64,000 nucleotides of DNA from Rhodobacteraceae bacterium Alg231-30 (GCA_900143615.1 FREU01000003.1:608237-672236); one strand, 5' to 3'; shown: positions 8,556 to 17,321, numbered from the stretch's first letter. Notes: generated by a model from the letters alone, not told the origin. Program-made: numbers and translations.

Positions 8556-9425
8556 ATGGATTTGCCCTTTGATGGCGCGATCAGTGCTTTTTACAAATCA
8601 GATGCCCCGCAAACCATCCGCGACGCAATCAAGCGCGCGGAGAAAAATGAAATCCTCGATAAAAACTATCCACACCTTGAGCGCCTAAATCGCAAGGCCT
8701 ATGAGACAGAGCTCAAAGCGCTGCAGATTGAACTGGTCAAGATGCAGTACTGGTTGAACCAAAGTGGACAACGGGTTGCCATCATATTTGAAGGTCGCGA
8801 TGCTGCCGGAAAAGGCGGTACTATCAAACGCTTCCGTGAATACCTTAATCCACGCTCGGCACGCACTGTCGCCCTTTCTAAGCCCTCAGAAGCCGAAGCG
8901 TCTCAGTGGTATTTTCAACGCTATATCGATCACCTACCCTCAGGCGGAGAAATGGTGTTTTTTGATCGATCTTGGTACAATCGCGGCGTTGTCGAAAAGG
9001 TCTTTGGCTTTTGCGACGACCTTCAACGCGAACGGTTTTTCCGCCAGGTTATTCCGCTCGAAGAAACTCTGGTCAACGACGGTGTACATTTGTTTAAGTT
9101 CTGGCTCAACGTTGGTCGCGCTGAGCAGTTGCGCCGGTTTTTGGATCGGGAATCTGACCCGCTGAAGCAATGGAAACTTAGTTGGATCGACGTTGAAGGC
9201 CTAAAGCGGTGGGATGACTATTCTTCTGCCATTGGAGAGAACTTGTCCCGCACCCACAGCGAGCTGGCCCCTTGGACCATCATCCGGTCTGATGATAAAC
9301 GCCGCGCCCGTCTAAACGCGATCAGAGCCGTTCTTCATGGCGTCGATTATGACGGGAAATCCAAGAAGGCCATTGGCAAGATTGATGAAAAAACATGTGG
9401 TGGTCCGGACATCTGGAATGGCTAA
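8556..9425 (+). CDS. ppk2: Polyphosphate kinase 2 (PPK2 family)
   Basis: The 289-residue protein starts at ATG 8556 after AACAGGAGAT. It has the PPK2 hallmarks: Walker [11 protein letters not shown] (79-88), the following Arg-rich helix, Walker [10 protein letters not shown] (135-143) and the lid region beyond. PPK2 enzymes transfer phosphate between polyphosphate and nucleotides, mostly making GTP or ATP from polyphosphate in the one-domain class. The length and conserved [15 protein letters not shown] block fit the single-domain class I-like group, though class and nucleotide preference cannot be fixed by eye. It overlaps the TetR gene by 8 bases. Confidence 0.9.
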   Translation: MDLPFDGAISAFYKSDAPQTIRDAIKRAEKNEILDKNYPHLERLNRKAYETELKALQIELVKMQYWLNQSGQRVAIIFEGRDAAGKGGTIKRFREYLNPRSARTVALSKPSEAEASQWYFQRYIDHLPSGGEMVFFDRSWYNRGVVEKVFGFCDDLQRERFFRQVIPLEETLVNDGVHLFKFWLNVGRAEQLRRFLDRESDPLKQWKLSWIDVEGLKRWDDYSSAIGENLSRTHSELAPWTIIRSDDKRRARLNAIRAVLHGVDYDGKSKKAIGKIDEKTCGGPDIWNG

Positions 9426-10035
9426 ACGTGGCTACCACCATGGCAACCTTAGGCAGGCTCTCGTCGAGGCAGCTCTTCGGCTTGTGGAGACGAAGGGGCC
9501 GAGCGGCTTCACGCTTTCAGAAGCAGCCAAGCAGGCGGGAGTAACGCCTGCCGCTGTCTATCGCCATTTTGAAGGACGCGAAGACCTCATCGCCGAAGCA
9601 GCGCTTCAAGGTTACGAGATTTTTGCCGACCTGATGCAGTATGCTTATGACAAAGGTCAGCCGTCCGCCCTCGCCTCCTTTGAGGCCACAGGACGCGCCT
9701 ATCTGGCTTTTGCACGCAAATACCCGGGTCACTATATCGCTATGTTTGAGAGCGGCATCTCGGTCAACCGCACGCCGGAACTTGCCACCGTTGCCGCCCG
9801 TGCCCGTGGTGTTATGGAACGCGCAGCGGCGGATCTCTCTCAACACATTCCGCCAGAAAAGCGCCCTCCTGCCAGTATGTTTTCGGCCCATATCTGGGCC
9901 TTGAGCCACGGGGTAGTTGAGCTTTATGCCCGCAACAGCCCCGGCACCCAAAGCCCCTTTGCCCCAGAGGACCTTCTGGAGAGCGGCATAGGTGTTTACC
10001 TGCGCGGCTTAGGATTAATCAAAGCAGATACTTAA
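9418..10035 (+). CDS. TetR/AcrR-family transcriptional regulator
   Basis: The product is 205 residues. The N-terminal helix-turn-helix is clear ([32 protein letters not shown], about residues 33-63), and the C-terminal half is a helical ligand-binding domain of the WHG type. The ATG at 9418 overlaps the last 8 bases of ppk2, so both genes are probably translated together. The regulator may act on its own operon. The ligand is unknown. An upstream start in the same frame (9337) would lie deep in ppk2 and lacks a ribosome-binding site. Confidence 0.88.
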   Translation: MAKRGYHHGNLRQALVEAALRLVETKGPSGFTLSEAAKQAGVTPAAVYRHFEGREDLIAEAALQGYEIFADLMQYAYDKGQPSALASFEATGRAYLAFARKYPGHYIAMFESGISVNRTPELATVAARARGVMERAAADLSQHIPPEKRPPASMFSAHIWALSHGVVELYARNSPGTQSPFAPEDLLESGIGVYLRGLGLIKADT

Positions 10036-10050
10036 GCGTGGCGCGGAATT

Positions 10051-10542
10051 CTATTGATACGCCAAAGCCACCCAAATGTGCAGCCCGACCAATGGTATCA
10101 AAGCCGCAGACAATCCAATGTGGCAGGTCAACCAAAGCAGATAAATCCAATTTTGGCGGTATTTCATCACTTCACGGTTTAGCACGCCGGTCAAAGCGAT
10201 CAGAAAAAAAACAACACTTAGCGCAGTCATCCAAGTATGCCCCAGCCGCACCGCATGCAGAGCAAACAGAAACGTAATCCCGACCCCAACCCAACGGTGT
10301 AGAACCAAAGTCTGGCGCGCATTTGTGTTATCGCGTGTCACTCGTCTGAAAAATAACACCCACTGATATGTAAACGCCGTAAGCATCATTGAGCCGGTGA
10401 CAACCTGCCACCCCAGACTCCCGATCACAGGCAGTTTTGAAATATACCCGTCCAGAAAAAGCGTAATAATCCCGCAGCAGATGCCAAATACAATGAACGT
10501 TGCATATGGGACGCGTCGCGCCGTTGCCACTAATGTGCGCAT
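10051..10542 (-). CDS. Four-helix cytochrome b-like membrane protein of the redox operon
   Basis: The 163-residue protein has four or five predicted transmembrane helices with histidines placed as in diheme b-type cytochromes: LHRWVGVG, FALHAVRLGHT, TCHIGLSAA and GLHIWVAL. It resembles the cytochrome b561 or ferric-reductase-like transmembrane group. The likely role is to exchange electrons between the quinone pool and the two periplasmic c-type proteins encoded upstream. It is the last gene of a three-gene operon, and its start overlaps the middle gene by 13 bases. Heme ligation is inferred from the His pattern only. Confidence 0.65.
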   Translation of the reverse strand: MRTLVATARRVPYATFIVFGICCGIITLFLDGYISKLPVIGSLGWQVVTGSMMLTAFTYQWVLFFRRVTRDNTNARQTLVLHRWVGVGITFLFALHAVRLGHTWMTALSVVFFLIALTGVLNREVMKYRQNWIYLLWLTCHIGLSAALIPLVGLHIWVALAYQ

Positions 10543-11396
10543 TTCTGTGCCTCCGCATAGGCAGCCCCAAACGCCGGCAGCCTGTTTTGAGCAACCATAG
10601 CGTCCACCAAGCGCGCGGCCGCCGCAGCACGTACTTCCACCATAAAGATATCACCCGAAGGCAAAGCCAATTTACCGCTCTCTGGCCAGTTCACTCCGAT
10701 GTCGACAGGTTCCTTAAATCCGGCGGCCCTTTCTAGGTAAATGCCATAAGCTTCACTGACAGATGTCAGCATCGCTTCAATTGTGCTTAGGTACGCATCC
10801 GCGCTCAACTCGGCATCCGGATAGGTCCATGTCGTCGCCCCCATAACGTCACCCAGTTTCCAATCCACCTTTGGGCTATCAGGGTGTTCATTGTGGCAAC
10901 TGACACAGGGTTGCACGCCTGCGACATCAGGATACATAGCCACTTGCCCAATTGTTGCGTTTTCAGAAAAAATAGGATTGCGAGTCGATTTAACTTCCTG
11001 AAAGGAAATGTTCTGCTTTTCGGCGAATAAATTAGACTTATTGATGGGCGCGTCCGACCCCAAGTAGAGGCCCAGTTGTGGCGGCTTGCGCTCAAGCTGA
11101 GCCGCGGTCAAACGCAAAAACAACGCTGGCAAAGGCCCTTTTTCAACTCCAGGATCTTGCCAATCCTCGCCAAATTTCAAACCCACTTTTCCACCTTCAC
11201 CAACAATGCGTTTGGTATAGATCGAACGCGCCACATCGTTGATCGCATTGACCCCGTCAAACAGATCTTGGGCCGGATAAACACATTGCCCGTTTGCAAG
11301 CTGTGTTTGCTGGACCAGCGGCTCAGGCGCGGTTGCGAAAAGATAGATCGCCAGACAGGTAAACACTCCAGCCAGTGCAATTCTAAAACCACTCAT
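10530..11396 (-). CDS. Periplasmic monoheme protein with Tll0287-like (DUF3365) domain
   Basis: The 288-residue product begins with a signal or anchor helix (residues about 4-22). It carries one c-type heme site, CVSCHNEHPDSPK, followed by a DWKLGDVMGA segment that is typical of the DUF3365/Tll0287-like haem sensor domain. Such domains sit in the periplasm and are often fused to signalling modules; here the domain stands alone with a C-terminal extension of about 90 residues. The gene overlaps the pentaheme gene by 4 bases (ATGA) and the cytochrome b gene by 13 bases, so the three form a tight operon. Confidence 0.72.
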   Translation of the reverse strand: MSGFRIALAGVFTCLAIYLFATAPEPLVQQTQLANGQCVYPAQDLFDGVNAINDVARSIYTKRIVGEGGKVGLKFGEDWQDPGVEKGPLPALFLRLTAAQLERKPPQLGLYLGSDAPINKSNLFAEKQNISFQEVKSTRNPIFSENATIGQVAMYPDVAGVQPCVSCHNEHPDSPKVDWKLGDVMGATTWTYPDAELSADAYLSTIEAMLTSVSEAYGIYLERAAGFKEPVDIGVNWPESGKLALPSGDIFMVEVRAAAAARLVDAMVAQNRLPAFGAAYAEAQKCAH

Positions 11397-12067
11397 TCTT
11401 CTTTCGCCTTATACTTTTTCTCATCTCCATAGGGGTTCGCGCCATCATCCAAATACGCCTGCACCTGTTTTGGTGAGAAGGCATTTCCCATCAGAACTGG
11501 AACTTGGTGCACTTGATTTCCATGGAAATCATGACAGCCTAAACAGCTACCCCAGTCATCGCGGGAAACTAAAATTTCATGTGATATATCAATTACTTCA
11601 ACTTTAAGAGTTAGTTCAGAATGACAGGATGAACAAAACGTGCCGACAACCTCAACTCGATCACCAGTGTGTTCGCTGTGACACCCTAAGCATGACTGCG
11701 CATCCACCTCTTTGATGGCATCCAGAAACCTTGGCTCTCTGAAACGATAGATCGGGTGACGTTCGTTTGGACGTGCATGACATTCAAGACATTGATCCGA
11801 TGTCACCGGACCATAGCCAAAATCCCCTCCGCTTTCTCTCTGCCCAAGCAGATGATAAACCTTCGCCTGAATTTGTTGTCGAGACGTGCCGGGGCTCTTT
11901 ACGTGGCATCCATCGCAAGAGACCTTTGCATGTCCCTCTTGAATTGGACCACGCGCGACAAGTTGCATCGCACCCCGATCTTGAAGGGTTATGCCGGCCA
12001 TGACCAAACTTGGAAGCGCCAGAAGCACCGCCATCAAGCGAACCGTTTTTGCCGAAGGAAGAGCCAT
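11393..12067 (-). CDS. Pentaheme c-type cytochrome
   Basis: Five CXXCH motifs are present (CDGCH, CLECH, CLGCH, CSSCH, CLGCH) in 224 residues, after an N-terminal signal or anchor (MALPSAKTVRLMAVLLALPSLVMAG). The spacing and paired His residues resemble the cytochrome c3/NapC-NirT-like multiheme group, but it is not a member I can name. The frame extends upstream to 12100; I place the start at 12067 because it begins the signal sequence. It is the first gene of the redox operon, so it probably passes electrons in the periplasm between the membrane cytochrome b-like protein and an unidentified partner. Confidence 0.75.
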   Translation of the reverse strand: MALPSAKTVRLMAVLLALPSLVMAGITLQDRGAMQLVARGPIQEGHAKVSCDGCHVKSPGTSRQQIQAKVYHLLGQRESGGDFGYGPVTSDQCLECHARPNERHPIYRFREPRFLDAIKEVDAQSCLGCHSEHTGDRVEVVGTFCSSCHSELTLKVEVIDISHEILVSRDDWGSCLGCHDFHGNQVHQVPVLMGNAFSPKQVQAYLDDGANPYGDEKKYKAKEE

Positions 12068-12149
12068 ACAACCAAACCGTGAATCGTTACCGCACAACAA
12101 TGATTAACACTTGTGTAATATTTTCTAATAACAGTCTTAATTCTTGGTT

Positions 12150-12174
12150 AACTGTTCGCCATATGGAAACAGTT
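12150..12174. promoter_or_regulatory. Inverted repeat in the divergent intergenic region, candidate operator
   Basis: AACTGTT (12150-12156) and AACAGTT (12168-12174) are perfect 7-base arms with an 11-base spacer. The site lies in the AT-rich 206-base gap between the redox operon (minus strand) and the DUF900 lipoprotein (plus strand), where a shared regulator would bind. No family can be assigned. Confidence 0.35.
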
Positions 12175-12273
12175 GTACCCAAAATCCTAATGAAAATCAG
12201 TCACCCCGCGACTTGACCATCAACCAGCCATCGCTAGTGTGCGCAGGTCAGCTCAAGGGGTTTTCTCACAAAA

Positions 12274-13554
12274 ATGATTTCAAACTACAAATCCGTCCGG
12301 GTTTTAGCTGGCATTGTTTCTCTTTGTATCTTGGTCAGTTGCGGCGAAAAATCTTACAATAAAATCAATCTAATGCCGGCCCCGACAGCACATGCAGAAG
12401 GGGTGTTAGACCCCTTGGATTCCCATCACGCTGCGGAAATTGCGACCCATACAAATCTATTTTACGCCACCGATCGACGCATCTCCGATGACCAGGATAA
12501 GTCACCGCATTATGCCAATGCACGTGGTGTTGCGCTCCGCGTGGGCACTGTCGAGGTCAAGGTCGACCCTCCAATTAACAACTGGGAAGATCTGCGCTCG
12601 ATTACCGCAAATGGTCAGATCGACAACTATAGTTTGAGTGTCACTGAAACGCATGAAATCGGCCCCCTGCCGTTCTCTGCTTTCGATCAAGACGGCAATA
12701 TCTTGTCTGAACAAACCACAAAACTGGCAGCAGATAAATTCAAAACAGCGATCAATAAACAGCTCGCGCTTTCTGGAAACCGAGACGTTTTCATCTATGT
12801 GCATGGCTACAATGTAGACTTCGAATACCCAACACTTGTGTCGCGTGAATTACAACATTATTTGGGCTATCAAGGAGCTTTCATCAGCTACAACTGGCCA
12901 GCAACTCCCAAACGGCTTGCCTACTTCAAAGACCTCGAAACAGCCGACGCAACACGCCGAAATCTACGCGAACTCATAACGTTTTTGTCCACAGAAACCC
13001 AAGCGCGACGTATCCATTTGATCGGATATAGCGCCGGATCGCGTTTGGCCTTTGAGGTTTCCTATCAAATCGCCCTACAAAACCAACAGCGCACTCAACC
13101 CAATGCACGTCTGGGCCAAGTCATTCTTGTCGGGAGCGATCTGGACAGGCTGTACTTTCTGCAAGCCCTTGAAGATGGGCTGCTTGACGGTATGGACCAG
13201 CTTTCAATCTACATGTCATCGTCCGACGCGGCCCTACGTGTGTCGCGCTTCTTATTCGGAGAAAATCGACTGGGCCAGATCTCAGGAGACGAAATCGAAG
13301 ACTCTCCGATTGAACGCAAGCTCGCAGCCACTCCAAAGCTGGCGTTGATAGATGCTTCAGAAGCGCCAGGGGCGGATCTTGGAAACGGTCATTGGTATTT
13401 CCGTTCTTCACCGTGGGCCAGCAGTGACATCTTCCTGACGCTACTACGCGGTTCGCGACCTGAAAACAGAGGTTTAGTTCGAACATCCGGAGATGCTGTT
13501 TGGCGTTTCCCGGATGATTATCCTGAGCAACTCAAACAGCTAAATGAGCAATAG
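12274..13554 (+). CDS. DUF900-type alpha/beta hydrolase, lipoprotein
   Basis: The 426-residue protein has a signal peptide with a lipobox (LVSCGE, Cys at about residue 24), so it is probably lipid-anchored. The DUF900 features follow: an LFYATDRR start, VFIYVHGYNVDFEY (oxyanion region), SYNWPATPKR and a nucleophile elbow GYSAGSRL with Ser as likely nucleophile. The late block WYFRSSPWASSDIFLTL contains the terminal region where the catalytic His would lie. The fold is a serine esterase/lipase-like hydrolase with unknown substrate. A paralogue without lipobox evidence in view lies at the far right of the window next to the CHAT protein. A strong bidirectional terminator follows. Confidence 0.8.
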   Translation: MISNYKSVRVLAGIVSLCILVSCGEKSYNKINLMPAPTAHAEGVLDPLDSHHAAEIATHTNLFYATDRRISDDQDKSPHYANARGVALRVGTVEVKVDPPINNWEDLRSITANGQIDNYSLSVTETHEIGPLPFSAFDQDGNILSEQTTKLAADKFKTAINKQLALSGNRDVFIYVHGYNVDFEYPTLVSRELQHYLGYQGAFISYNWPATPKRLAYFKDLETADATRRNLRELITFLSTETQARRIHLIGYSAGSRLAFEVSYQIALQNQQRTQPNARLGQVILVGSDLDRLYFLQALEDGLLDGMDQLSIYMSSSDAALRVSRFLFGENRLGQISGDEIEDSPIERKLAATPKLALIDASEAPGADLGNGHWYFRSSPWASSDIFLTLLRGSRPENRGLVRTSGDAVWRFPDDYPEQLKQLNEQ

Positions 13555-13575
13555 CGCGCTCTGGAAACCGCATAA

Positions 13576-13603
13576 AAAAGGCCGCCCAACAAGGCGGCCT
13601 TTT
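13576..13603. terminator. Bidirectional Rho-independent terminator between the DUF900 gene and rpsI
   Basis: AAAAGGCCGCC (13576-13586) and GGCGGCCTTTT (13593-13603) form a perfect 11-base stem with a 6-base loop, flanked by A and T runs on both sides. It serves the plus-strand hydrolase gene and the minus-strand rplM-rpsI operon. Confidence 0.9.
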
Positions 13604-13623
13604 GAAATTGTATGTCCAAGCAA

Positions 13624-14109
13624 TTAGCGCTTCGAGAACTGGAAAGAACGACGCGCTTTGCGCTTACCGTATTTCTTACGTTCAACAACACGCGAGTCAC
13701 GTGTCAGGAAGCCAGCAGCTTTCAGAGCAGCGCGCAGCGAGGGTTCGTACAGCTGCAGAGCTTTGGAAATGCCGTGCTTAACCGCACCAGCCTGACCAGT
13801 CAGGCCGCCGCCTTTAACGGTGGCATAAACGTCGAATTCACCTTCAACGCCTGCAACCTGCATAGGCTGACGCAGGATCAGCTGCAGAACGGGACGTGCA
13901 AAGTAGACGTCCTGATCTTTGCCGTTCACGATGACCTTGCCCGAACCGGGTTTGATCCATACGCGTGCAACAGCGTCTTTACGTTTGCCGGTCGCATAAG
14001 AGCGGCCCAGCTCGTCGCGGACAGGCTCACGAGGAGCAGCGACTTCTACCAAAGCTTCATCACCAGCAACGGCGTTCAGCTCTTCAAGCGAGTTGATTTG
14101 ATCAGCCAT
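13624..14109 (-). CDS. rpsI: 30S ribosomal protein S9
   Basis: The 161-residue product ends in the invariant basic tail [16 protein letters not shown], which reaches toward the P-site tRNA, and contains the core [14 protein letters not shown] and [16 protein letters not shown]. An N-terminal extension of about 35 residues is usual in alphaproteobacteria. It lies 3 bases after rplM, the standard rplM-rpsI operon. Confidence 0.98.
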   Translation of the reverse strand: MADQINSLEELNAVAGDEALVEVAAPREPVRDELGRSYATGKRKDAVARVWIKPGSGKVIVNGKDQDVYFARPVLQLILRQPMQVAGVEGEFDVYATVKGGGLTGQAGAVKHGISKALQLYEPSLRAALKAAGFLTRDSRVVERKKYGKRKARRSFQFSKR

Positions 14110-14112
14110 TGA

Positions 14113-14571
14113 TTAGCTCCGGGTGTTCTTTTTGTTCATGGATTTCACATCCAGCACTTCTGGCTGCTGTGCCTCGTGACCATGCTCGGTACCGGCATAA
14201 ACACGCAGGTTGGTCATCAGCTGACGCGACAGACGGTTGCCAGGAAGCATGCGCTGAACAGCTTTGGTCACGACGCGCTCTGGGTGCGCACCCTCAAGGA
14301 TTTGCTCCTTGGTGCGGGATTTGATCCCACCTGGGTGGCCAGTGTGCCAGTAGAAGTTTTCCTGGCGCTTTTTGCCAGTCAACTGAATTTTGTCAGCATT
14401 GATCACGATGACGTTGTCGCCAGTGTCCATATGCGGAGTAAAGGTCGCCTTGTGCTTGCCGCGCAGGCGCATGGCAACGATCGAAGCGAGACGGCCCAGC
14501 ACCACGCCTTCAGCGTCGATGATGATCCATTTCTTCTCGATGTCTGCCGGAGTCGCAGAGAAGGTTTTCAT
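14113..14571 (-). CDS. rplM: 50S ribosomal protein L13
   Basis: The product is 152 residues from the start chosen here. Key blocks are [27 protein letters not shown] and a GMLP-like [13 protein letters not shown] segment. The frame extends to 14610, but the [15 protein letters not shown] start is the usual length for the order and has GGAAGA a few bases upstream. L13 is an early large-subunit assembly protein. The gene has a good promoter at 14637-14664. Confidence 0.97.
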   Translation of the reverse strand: MKTFSATPADIEKKWIIIDAEGVVLGRLASIVAMRLRGKHKATFTPHMDTGDNVIVINADKIQLTGKKRQENFYWHTGHPGGIKSRTKEQILEGAHPERVVTKAVQRMLPGNRLSRQLMTNLRVYAGTEHGHEAQQPEVLDVKSMNKKNTRS

Positions 14572-14636
14572 AACAGGTCTTCCAGATTGGTTGTCAGGAG
14601 TGTCGGACACCCGACATACCTAAATTCGATTGCGCG

Positions 14637-14664
14637 GTTATAAACCACAGCCAAACAGCGTCAA
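14637..14664 (-). promoter_or_regulatory. Sigma-70-type promoter of rplM-rpsI
   Basis: On the minus strand TTGACG (14664-14659) and TATAAC (14642-14637) are spaced by 16 bases, each matching consensus at five of six positions. It lies 66 bases upstream of the L13 start. A second TTGACA lies slightly further upstream (14679-14674). Confidence 0.7.
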
Positions 14665-14748
14665 GCGCACAAATGTCAAATAAATCATTATATTTCAAGG
14701 TCTTGCAAAATAGGTATTAAAATACCCCATAAAAACCCACCGATTTCC

Positions 14749-15729
14749 TCACTCTGGAACGCAAATTTCGTTCCGCAACAGCCCGACCCCGGTGCGCAGC
14801 ACCAAAGCTGTGACTATACCCACGAGTAGAATCAGAACTCCCACTCCGATCCACACATGCGCCTGAGACCCCACCAGAGCCGCGTACTTAAAGGATGCGA
14901 GGCTCAGACCAGCCACTGGAAAACTCAAAGCCCACCACGGCAGCGCAAACGGAAGGCGCGCAAACTTGGGTGCTTGAATAGCAACCAGAGCGGCAAAAAC
15001 ATAGGCCGCGTTCAGCAATATGCGCGCAAACGGGTCCACCTGCCCTGTCAGAGCAATATACGCCAGAAAGGCAATCGCCGGAGGCGCCACAAGAATAACC
15101 AAAGTCGGGAGGAGTTTTGCCGGAATCGGGTCGTGAAAGATCAGCCTGTTAAACACCAACGTCAACAGCACTAGCCAGAACAACACCCCCATTGAGAAGA
15201 ACAACCAAGACAGCTCAATAAACCCGAGCTGTGCTCCAGCAATCGGCGCAACGACATTTCCCACAGCTGGAATGAACCATGCCGGTGTCAGCTGCCCAAC
15301 CTCAAAGCTGCGGTGGCTAATCCAACCTGACACCACCGAGAGCGTCAGCACGGCCTGCAGGGCTGCGCCCAAACACCACACAATTCGCGCCAACTCCGGC
15401 GCGCCTGACAACAGAGCGGTCGAAATTAACAAAAGTGAAATCGAAATTGCGGGGAAAAACGCAAGCCGAACCGGATGGTTCCATTCAGCGGCGACAGCAG
15501 CCGGAAACCGTATCAGCTTCACCGCATAGGTCAGAGAAATTAGCGCAAAACACACGATTCCGAAAACCATCACGATCTGCGCAGCACCGCCAACAATTCC
15601 TATGCTTTCCGACGCGCTATGAAGCGCCAAGGCAAGTCCCATGATGCCCATTACAATTGCAAACATTGGAACAGGGAAATATTTCAGCCAGCTTTCCGGC
15701 TGTACGTCATCGTTTTGCGGCGTGCTCAT
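14749..15729 (-). CDS. TDT/SLAC1-family (TehA-like) membrane transporter
   Basis: The 326-residue protein has about ten transmembrane helices, as in TehA and SLAC1. It starts with the family block YFPVPMFAIVMGIMGLALAL and later has TPAWFIPAVGNVVAP, another recognisable conserved block. TDT members carry tellurite, malate or other anions, and the plant SLAC1 relatives are anion channels. Which anion this one carries is not evident. It stands alone on the minus strand, and no tellurite gene is near. Confidence 0.85.
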   Translation of the reverse strand: MSTPQNDDVQPESWLKYFPVPMFAIVMGIMGLALALHSASESIGIVGGAAQIVMVFGIVCFALISLTYAVKLIRFPAAVAAEWNHPVRLAFFPAISISLLLISTALLSGAPELARIVWCLGAALQAVLTLSVVSGWISHRSFEVGQLTPAWFIPAVGNVVAPIAGAQLGFIELSWLFFSMGVLFWLVLLTLVFNRLIFHDPIPAKLLPTLVILVAPPAIAFLAYIALTGQVDPFARILLNAAYVFAALVAIQAPKFARLPFALPWWALSFPVAGLSLASFKYAALVGSQAHVWIGVGVLILLVGIVTALVLRTGVGLLRNEICVPE

Positions 15730-15811
15730 GTTAATTCCTCTTTGGCGCGGCCAGGTCCTGTCCCGCGATCCCCAACATCACATGTGAATTTCAGAATGTA
15801 TACCGGAGACC

Positions 15812-16237
15812 CTATGCTTTTTTGGGTGGGATCGCATAGGTCATATTGGCACGGGCAACGGGCTCTGATCCGCCTTCCGAAAAGATCAGTACATTTGTGA
15901 CCGAAAGGGTTTTTCCGACTTTCAACAAGCGCGCCTCGGCGATCAAATCTTTGCCGGATTCTGGCTTGCGCATGAAGTCCATCGAGCAATTTGTTGTCAC
16001 CGTCAGCGCCTCTCTCCCGATAACCGCCATCGTCGCAACATAGGCTGCAACATCCGCAAGCGTGAACATCGTTGGACCTGACACAGTCCCCCCGGGGCGC
16101 AGGTGTTGATCGCTGATCACCATACGCATCACCGTGTTCACACCATCCAGATTATGAACGACAAACTGCCCCTTGATTTGCGGAAAAACCTCGCTCAGCC
16201 AGTCATTCATTTCTTCAGCGGTCATCACAGCTTGCAT
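15812..16237 (-). CDS. PaaI-type hotdog-fold acyl-CoA thioesterase
   Basis: The 141-residue product has the hotdog fold signature with the HLRPGGTVSGPTMFTLADVAAYV segment, in which the family places its catalytic acidic residue (Asp of LADVA) after the helix start. The VTTNCSMDFMRKP strand and the central helix are typical of PaaI/YbgC-like thioesterases. The substrate is probably an acyl- or aryl-CoA. It diverges from the crotonase gene at 16294 by only 56 bases, so the two may share control. Both deal with CoA esters by family. Confidence 0.8.
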   Translation of the reverse strand: MQAVMTAEEMNDWLSEVFPQIKGQFVVHNLDGVNTVMRMVISDQHLRPGGTVSGPTMFTLADVAAYVATMAVIGREALTVTTNCSMDFMRKPESGKDLIAEARLLKVGKTLSVTNVLIFSEGGSEPVARANMTYAIPPKKA

Positions 16238-16293
16238 GCTTTTCCTCCTCGCATCCCCTCGCTAAGGTTGCCGTAAAGACAAGGGAGAGCAAG

Positions 16294-17079
16294 ATGACAA
16301 TTCTGGAACGTTACGACACTAACGCGGTCGCGCACCTGACACTCAACGCACCAGAGCGTCTAAACGCGCTGTCAGACGAAATGCTGGCGGCTCTTCAATC
16401 GCAATTCGACGCCCTTTCCAGCGACACCACGATCCGCGCCATTGTCTTATCTGGAGCTGGAAAAGCATTCTGTGCGGGTCATGACCTGAAACAAATGACC
16501 GCCGGACGTCAGGCTCCTGACAAAGGCGCGGCCTATTTCAAAGACCTGTTTGATCGTTGCGCCCATATGATGCAGACCATTCAGGCACTACCGCAACCAG
16601 TTATCGCCCAAGTCCACGGCATCGCCACCGCCGCAGGCTGCCAACTGGTCGCAACTTGCGACATGGCCGTCGCGGCAGAAGGCACCCGATTTGGCGTGAA
16701 TGGCGTCAATATCGGGCTGTTTTGCTCAACTCCTATGGTTGCCCTGTCGCGCAACATCGCGCGCAAGCAGGCGTTTGAAATGCTCACCACGGGCCAATTC
16801 ATCGAAGCAGAGGAAGCCTGTCGATTGGGACTGATCAACAAAACAGTGCCAAACGCTGATCTGGCATCAGCCGCAACCGATTTAGCAGAAACCGTTGCAG
16901 CAAAACTGGGGTCGGCTGTAAAAATCGGCAAGCAAGCCTTCTACCAACAACTGCAAATGCCTCTGTCACAAGCTTATGAGTACACTGGCGACGTCATGGT
17001 GCAAAATATGCTGCAGGCGGACACAGAAGAAGGGATCGCAGCCTTTCTCGACAAACGCACGCCAGACTGGACCCAGTGA
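16294..17079 (+). CDS. Crotonase-superfamily protein, ECHDC3-like, lacking the hydratase glutamates
   Basis: The 261-residue protein has the crotonase fold: CoA-binding FCAGHDLKQM (residues 59-68) and oxyanion-hole GIATAAGCQLVATCD (109-123). In classical enoyl-CoA hydratase the two catalytic Glu residues (144 and 164 in the rat enzyme) fall where this protein has Gln117 (GCQLVA) and Gly137 (VNGVNIGLF). The GVNIGLFCSTP block is typical of ECHDC3-like proteins. It is therefore unlikely to be an ordinary hydratase and may do another CoA-ester reaction. Start ATG 16294 follows AAGGGAGAGC. Confidence 0.85.
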   Translation: MTILERYDTNAVAHLTLNAPERLNALSDEMLAALQSQFDALSSDTTIRAIVLSGAGKAFCAGHDLKQMTAGRQAPDKGAAYFKDLFDRCAHMMQTIQALPQPVIAQVHGIATAAGCQLVATCDMAVAAEGTRFGVNGVNIGLFCSTPMVALSRNIARKQAFEMLTTGQFIEAEEACRLGLINKTVPNADLASAATDLAETVAAKLGSAVKIGKQAFYQQLQMPLSQAYEYTGDVMVQNMLQADTEEGIAAFLDKRTPDWTQ

Positions 17080-17238
17080 CGGACTTTGACCTTATCAAGG
17101 ACAAGCAGTTTACATATGTTTTTCAGAAAATTGCCCCATTGTTTCCATTCTCGCCCTGCTGTTTTTCCGCAATGACGCTAGGTCGACGTTAATATTCATG
17201 TCATAGACACATAATGAGCGATCGCGAATTCTTCGCAT

Positions 17239-17321
17239 TTTTCAGGTTGCCTCTGGTGGAAGGTCCCTCTTGGGCCAGCTCTCTCTGGCCTTTCCAAATA
17301 CCTACCTTGGCAACCTGAAAA
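17239..17321. other. Long-armed inverted repeat, candidate structured RNA or regulatory element upstream of trmFO
   Basis: TTTTCAGGTTGCC (17239-17251) and GGCAACCTGAAAA (17309-17321) are perfect 13-base inverted arms. The 57-base interior contains a second perfect hairpin (GGCCAG at 17273-17278, CTGGCC at 17285-17290). No T tract follows on the plus strand, so it is not a simple terminator. I compared it mentally with the SRP RNA and SAM-II motifs and saw no match. It lies in the 290-base gap between the crotonase gene and trmFO, 48 bases before the trmFO start, and could be a leader RNA or an independent small RNA. Confidence 0.45.

Noticed and set aside
13612..14112. 166-residue plus-strand frame across rpsI
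   Set aside because: It is the antisense shadow of a ribosomal protein gene whose minus-strand reading is unambiguous.
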